Source: Pseudomonadota bacterium (lineage in GTDB: Bacteria > Pseudomonadota > Alphaproteobacteria > Azospirillales > Azospirillaceae). Taken from it: DNA of 8,966 nt. Positions 6,981 to 8,966 of this stretch are shown here, in pieces. A program made the position numbers and the translations under genes. Under the pieces are notes generated by a model, which saw nothing but the letters and a program-made list of their open reading frames with translations, had not been told where the DNA came from and searched no databases. The DNA lies in NCBI GenBank assembly GCA_023413605.1, contig JAEZPL010000136.1:1-8966 (forward strand), given 5' to 3'. Every line of letters starts with the position of its first letter. The first letter of the stretch is position 1.

Positions 6981-7030
6981 CGCCCCAATTTTCACGACGC
7001 GGTGCGAAGCACACGCCACAGACAGGAACA
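6971..7030. repeat. Perfect 9-bp inverted repeat spanning the DUF3309 promoter
   Basis: TGTTCCTGT (6971-6979) and ACAGGAACA (7022-7030) are exact complements separated by 42 bp. The right arm contains the GGAAC of the EcfG-like promoter, so a protein bound to both arms would contact the -35 element. Confidence 0.5.
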
Positions 7031-7049
7031 AAGCAGCCGAGTTCGCGTT
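7025..7049 (+). promoter_or_regulatory. EcfG-type general stress response promoter of the DUF3309 gene
   Basis: GGAAC (7025-7029), exactly 16 bp, then CGTT (7046-7049) is a full match to the published EcfG/SigT/RpoE2-type consensus of alphaproteobacteria (GGAAC-N16/17-CGTT). The predicted transcription start would be near 7055, giving a leader of about 30 nt before ATG 7085 with its GGAGGA site. The match is seen; use by an EcfG sigma factor is inferred. Confidence 0.6.
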
Positions 7050-7084
7050 TTGCTCATTGAATTCTCGTCACTTCGGAGGATGCC

Positions 7085-7243
7085 ATGAGCGTTGGCACCA
7101 TATTGCTCATCATTCTGATTTTGGTGCTTCTCGGCGCTGTCCCGGCTTGGCCGTACAGCCGCTCGTGGGGATACGGGCCGAGCGGAATCGTCGGGGTGAT
7201 CCTGGTGATCCTGATCGTCCTGCTTTTGATGGGACGGATTTGA
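7085..7243 (+). CDS. DUF3309 small membrane protein
   Basis: This 52-residue protein has two hydrophobic segments (about 5-19 and 34-49) joined by the conserved loop WPYSRSWGYGPSG (22-34). That loop is the hallmark of the DUF3309 family, short integral membrane proteins common in alpha- and betaproteobacteria whose function is unknown. Length and layout match the family end to end. ATG 7085 has GGAGGA (7075-7080) just upstream. A promoter of general-stress type lies at 7025-7049. The next micro-gene starts 114 bp downstream. A role in envelope stress is inferred from the promoter only. Confidence 0.9.
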   Translation: MSVGTILLIILILVLLGAVPAWPYSRSWGYGPSGIVGVILVILIVLLLMGRI

Positions 7244-7259
7244 CGGCTGCCGCAGGACT

Positions 7260-7285
7260 GGAACGTCCATAAGCGTCGTATGGTT
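7260..7285 (+). promoter_or_regulatory. EcfG-like promoter candidate for the 25-aa peptide gene
   Basis: GGAAC (7260-7264), 17 bp, then GGTT (7282-7285) differs from the consensus GGAAC-N16/17-CGTT at one base. It lies 17 bp after the DUF3309 stop codon. If used, the transcript leader would be about 65 nt and would carry the hairpin at 7319-7334. Confidence 0.35.
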
Positions 7286-7318
7286 TTCCGTGCGAAGCCG
7301 ACCCATGCGGCAGAAATC

Positions 7319-7334
7319 GCCCCGTGAACGGGGC
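7319..7334 (+). other. GC-rich hairpin in the leader of the 25-aa peptide gene
   Basis: GCCCCG (7319-7324) and CGGGGC (7329-7334) form a perfect 6-bp stem around a TGAA tetraloop. It sits 7 bp before the GGAGG ribosome site of the next gene. No T-run follows, so a leader or processing structure is as likely as a terminator for the DUF3309 gene. Confidence 0.4.
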
Positions 7335-7357
7335 CATGAATGGAGGAGACCACAAGG

Positions 7358-7435
7358 ATGCCGGCCAATATTTTCTACATCATCGGCGTTGTCGTCGTCG
7401 TTCTGCTGATCCTGTCCTTCCTGGGCCTACGGTAA
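7358..7435 (+). CDS. 25-residue single-span membrane peptide
   Basis: An ATG-to-TAA frame encodes 25 residues: a short polar start (MPAN), one uninterrupted hydrophobic helix (about 5-23, with five consecutive Val) and a C-terminal Arg. GGAGG lies at 7342-7346, 11 bases before the ATG, and an AAGG abuts it. The next stop-free context and composition resemble the DUF3309 gene rather than random sequence, and this strand has an EcfG-like promoter upstream. It is too short for confident family assignment. Alternatives are a stress-induced membrane micro-protein, a type I toxin-like peptide, or a chance frame. Confidence 0.6.
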   Translation: MPANIFYIIGVVVVVLLILSFLGLR

Positions 7436-7488
7436 AGGCACCGGTTTAAAGGGCCGCGTATCCGCGGAGCACAACCGATCTGATCGTC

Positions 7489-7575
7489 GGCGGGATGCAC
7501 CGGACGCTTCGTTCCATGGAATGGCCCGTAAAACGGGCCAGTGAAACTGGAACGTGCTGCCCGGTGCGTCCCGCC
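7489..7575. repeat. 87-nt nested palindromic element between converging genes
   Basis: Three co-axial stems are seen. The outer one, 7489-7503 (GGCGGGATGCACCGG), pairs with 7561-7575 over 15 bp with one G-T wobble. The middle one, CGTTCCA (7510-7516), pairs with TGGAACG (7548-7554) over 7 bp. The inner one, TGGCCCGT (7522-7529), pairs with ACGGGCCA (7533-7540) over 8 bp with an AAA loop. Alternative small palindromes, TTCCATGGAA (7512-7521) and CCAGT-GAA-ACTGG (7538-7550), overlap the stems. The element lies between the end of the 25-aa peptide gene and the end of the PLDc_N-like gene, so it may act as a bidirectional mRNA end. The lack of U-tracts and the internal order also fit a palindromic repeat element or a structured RNA. 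Confidence 0.75.
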
Positions 7576-7597
7576 TTCGTCGTTTCGGTGTGGGAGA

Positions 7598-7810
7598 TCA
7601 GCCTCGCCGCCGTGGACGCAGGGCGAACATCAGCCAGCCGATCGGTCCCAGGACCAGCACCATCACCAGCCAACCGGCCCGTGGCCCAAAGGGGCAGCGC
7701 GATCCCGGCGGCGGTCGCCAGGGCCCACCGCGCGGGGACAGCAGCACATGCAGAAGGGGGGCGCCGTACAGCGCGAACAGGATCAGCCAAGGAATGAGGT
7801 CGTTTGCCAT
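7598..7810 (-). CDS. PLDc_N-like small membrane protein
   Basis: The 70-residue product has two predicted membrane spans (about 5-24 and 46-63) around a Pro/Arg/Gly-rich loop and ends in GPIGWLMFALRPRRRG. A GPIGW-like turn followed by a basic end is typical of the PLDc_N domain, the membrane anchor found at the N-terminus of some cardiolipin synthases and also as stand-alone short proteins. Here there is no catalytic HKD domain, so it is not itself a phospholipase. ATG 7810 has only a weak ribosome site (GGGGTAG about 10 bases upstream). The overlapping 211-residue minus-strand frame 7446-8081 lacks protein character. Function unknown. Confidence 0.65.
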   Translation of the reverse strand: MANDLIPWLILFALYGAPLLHVLLSPRGGPWRPPPGSRCPFGPRAGWLVMVLVLGPIGWLMFALRPRRRG

Positions 7811-7877
7811 GGCGCCATGCTACCCCAGAACGGGGGTTCGCTCCCACCACTGAGCCACGATGCGGCGACGCGCGCGC

Positions 7878-7907
7878 TTGCCGGATAAGGTCACCAAGTG
7901 GTAATAC
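7878..7907 (+). promoter_or_regulatory. Possible sigma-70 promoter for the CYTH gene
   Basis: TTGCCG (7878-7883), 18 bp, then TAATAC (7902-7907) in the 197-bp spacer between the diverging PLDc_N-like and CYTH genes. The match is partial and the inferred leader would be about 95 nt. Confidence 0.3.
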
Positions 7908-8007
7908 CGCATGGCTGCAGCGTTGTGCATGTGCGTGATGCATCGTTGCCTCGCTACACCGATCCGGATATCGTCCGGAACGACGGATATGCCAAAAGGC
8001 CAATGTC

Positions 8008-8481
8008 ATGGCGATCGAGATCGAGCGACGGTTCCTGGTCCGGAAGGATGTTCGCCGCTTTTGCCAGGACGGTGTTCGCATCGTGCAGGGCTACCTTCCG
8101 TCCCGGTGCAGCACCATCCGGGTGCGGCTGGCCGGATCGGACGGCACGCTCACCATCAAAAGCCGGCGCCGCGGCCTGTGCCGTGACGAGATCGAATTTC
8201 CGATTTCCGCCGAATACGCCGCCCATCTGCTGCGCGTGGCCTGCCGCGAAGGACTGATCGAGAAAACACGCTATGTCGTTCCGCATGGTGGGCTGAACTG
8301 GGAAATCGACGTGTTCGAGGGCGAGAACGCCGGGTTGGTGATCGCCGAAGTGGAACTGTCGCACCCCGAGCAGGTGGTGCCCCTGCCGGACTGGGTCGGC
8401 GCGGAAGTCACGCATGTGAGCGCCTACAGCAACTCCTCCCTTTCACGCGCTCCCATCCGCCGCTGGTCTGTGGCGGCGTAG
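8008..8481 (+). CDS. CYTH-domain protein (triphosphate tunnel metalloenzyme)
   Basis: The 157-residue protein is a single CYTH domain. The signature ExExK appears as EIERR (residues 4-8), with Arg replacing Lys. The eight-strand tunnel then shows its charged pairs: R38/R40 (TIRVRL), K51, E61/E63 (DEIEF), K86/R88 (EKTRY), E99/D101 (WEIDVF) and E114/E116 (AEVEL), followed by the family's YSNSSL near 140-145. Relatives are inorganic triphosphatases, thiamine triphosphatases or class IV adenylate cyclases; short bacterial single-domain forms are usually triphosphatases. AAAAGG lies 8 bases before ATG 8008. It converges on eutC with 27 bp between, so the two are not an operon. Confidence 0.93.
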   Translation: MAIEIERRFLVRKDVRRFCQDGVRIVQGYLPSRCSTIRVRLAGSDGTLTIKSRRRGLCRDEIEFPISAEYAAHLLRVACREGLIEKTRYVVPHGGLNWEIDVFEGENAGLVIAEVELSHPEQVVPLPDWVGAEVTHVSAYSNSSLSRAPIRRWSVAA

Positions 8482-8508
8482 CAACACCGTCGATTCCCTC
8501 GGCAACGG

Positions 8509-8966
8509 CTACGGCGCTTGCAGGCTCGGTGCGTCGTCCTTCAGCCCAACCCCGGTCAGCTTCAGCCGCCGCGCCTCCCGCATCAGCCAGGCGAGCTTGT
8601 CCGCCGCCGCCTCGTACCCCAAGCCATCCGGCGGGTGGACGTTGGAGATGCAGTTGCGCTCCGAATCCTTGCGCCCGGGCTTCGGATCGAAGGTCAGATA
8701 AAGGCCGAGGCTGTCGGCGGCGCTGAGCCCCGGCCGTTCCCCGATCAGCACCACCACCATACCGGCGCCGAGCCGTGCGCCGATGTCGTCGCCGAGCGCC
8801 ACGCGGCAGTTGGTGGCCAGCACGATGGGAGCGACGCTCCAGCCCCCCAGACGGTCCAGCGCCGCGGCGAGCATCGGGGCTGCGTGGTCGTGTACGGCGG
8901 TGGCGGACAGCCCGTCGCCGATCACGAAGGCGACGTCGTAAGGACCGGGTTGGAGCAGGGCAGCGC
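8509..8966 (-). CDS. eutC: Ethanolamine ammonia-lyase small subunit, 5' end outside window
   Basis: Reading leftwards from the window edge, the C-terminal ~151 residues match EutC closely: VIGDGLSA (codon for V at 8925-8923), the RVALGDDIG block, IGERPGLS, DSLGLYLTF, and the hallmark ERNCISNVHPPDGL, ending in LTGVGLKDD. EutC with EutB forms the adenosylcobalamin-dependent enzyme that splits ethanolamine into acetaldehyde and ammonia. EutC is usually about 250-300 aa, so roughly the first 100-150 residues lie beyond 8966, and eutB is expected upstream of it. The apparent GTG start at 8925 is internal: the frame stays open to the edge with family-like residues (PYDVAF). No disruption is seen. 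Confidence 0.96.
   Translation of the reverse strand, partial: AALLQPGPYDVAFVIGDGLSATAVHDHAAPMLAAALDRLGGWSVAPIVLATNCRVALGDDIGARLGAGMVVVLIGERPGLSAADSLGLYLTFDPKPGRKDSERNCISNVHPPDGLGYEAAADKLAWLMREARRLKLTGVGLKDDAPSLQAP

Noticed and set aside
5136..7031. Minus-strand frames 5136-5942 and 6195-7031
   Set aside because: They are antisense shadows of the CorA-like gene; composition is Gln/Arg/His-rich and no motif is present.
7085..7435. Type I toxin-antitoxin locus made of the two hydrophobic micro-proteins
   Set aside because: The first is a clear DUF3309 protein, and no antisense RNA promoter or toxin-family motif is visible. It remains only a weak alternative for the 25-aa peptide.
7446..8081. 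211-residue minus-strand frame
   Set aside because: It crosses the palindromic element, overlaps the start of the CYTH gene and is Arg/Ser/Thr-rich without domains. The PLDc_N-like frame within it is better supported.

Overview
The window is GC-rich throughout, and its genes look like those of a free-living alphaproteobacterium, most likely of the Rhodospirillales/Azospirillum type. The evidence for this is indirect: strong G/C bias at third codon positions, a DUF3309 micro-protein, an adjacent match to the alphaproteobacterial EcfG (general stress response) promoter, and an EutC gene. No rRNA, tRNA, integrase, transposase or CRISPR array is visible. It reads as ordinary chromosome or chromid with a small accessory patch at about 6.9-7.9 kb.

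Layout, left to right. (1) The 3' end of an unidentified + strand gene (1-177), whose stop codon lies inside a run of 14-bp tandem repeats (170-239). (2) yajQ (+, 311-799). (3) A 213-bp spacer containing a strong hairpin, then an unidentified soluble protein (+, 1013-1453). It converges, 7 bp apart, on a PPP-type metallophosphatase (-, 1461-2225). (4) A leader and spacer with a perfect -35 hexamer and a second array of 14-bp repeats. (5) Two - strand genes: a 589-residue ABC exporter half-transporter (3309-5078) and, downstream of it, an exported protein of unknown function with an AEAG repeat (2447-3205). (6) A divergently oriented CorA-like membrane protein (+, 5250-6917) with a large unassigned cytoplasmic region. 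(7) A micro-protein patch: DUF3309 protein (52 aa), a 25-aa single-span peptide, an 87-nt near-perfect palindromic element, and a converging 70-aa PLDc_N-like membrane protein. (8) A stand-alone CYTH-domain protein (+, 8008-8481) converging on eutC (-, 8509 to beyond the right edge).

The genes do not form one pathway. The exporter and the secreted protein could share transcription. The two micro-proteins each have an EcfG-like promoter candidate upstream and may be envelope-stress genes. eutC belongs to cobalamin-dependent ethanolamine breakdown, with eutB expected just beyond the right edge. I did not find an obvious new multi-gene system. The items most worth a second look are the palindromic element at 7489-7575, the stress-promoter/micro-protein arrangement at 6956-7435, and the two 14-bp tandem repeat arrays.
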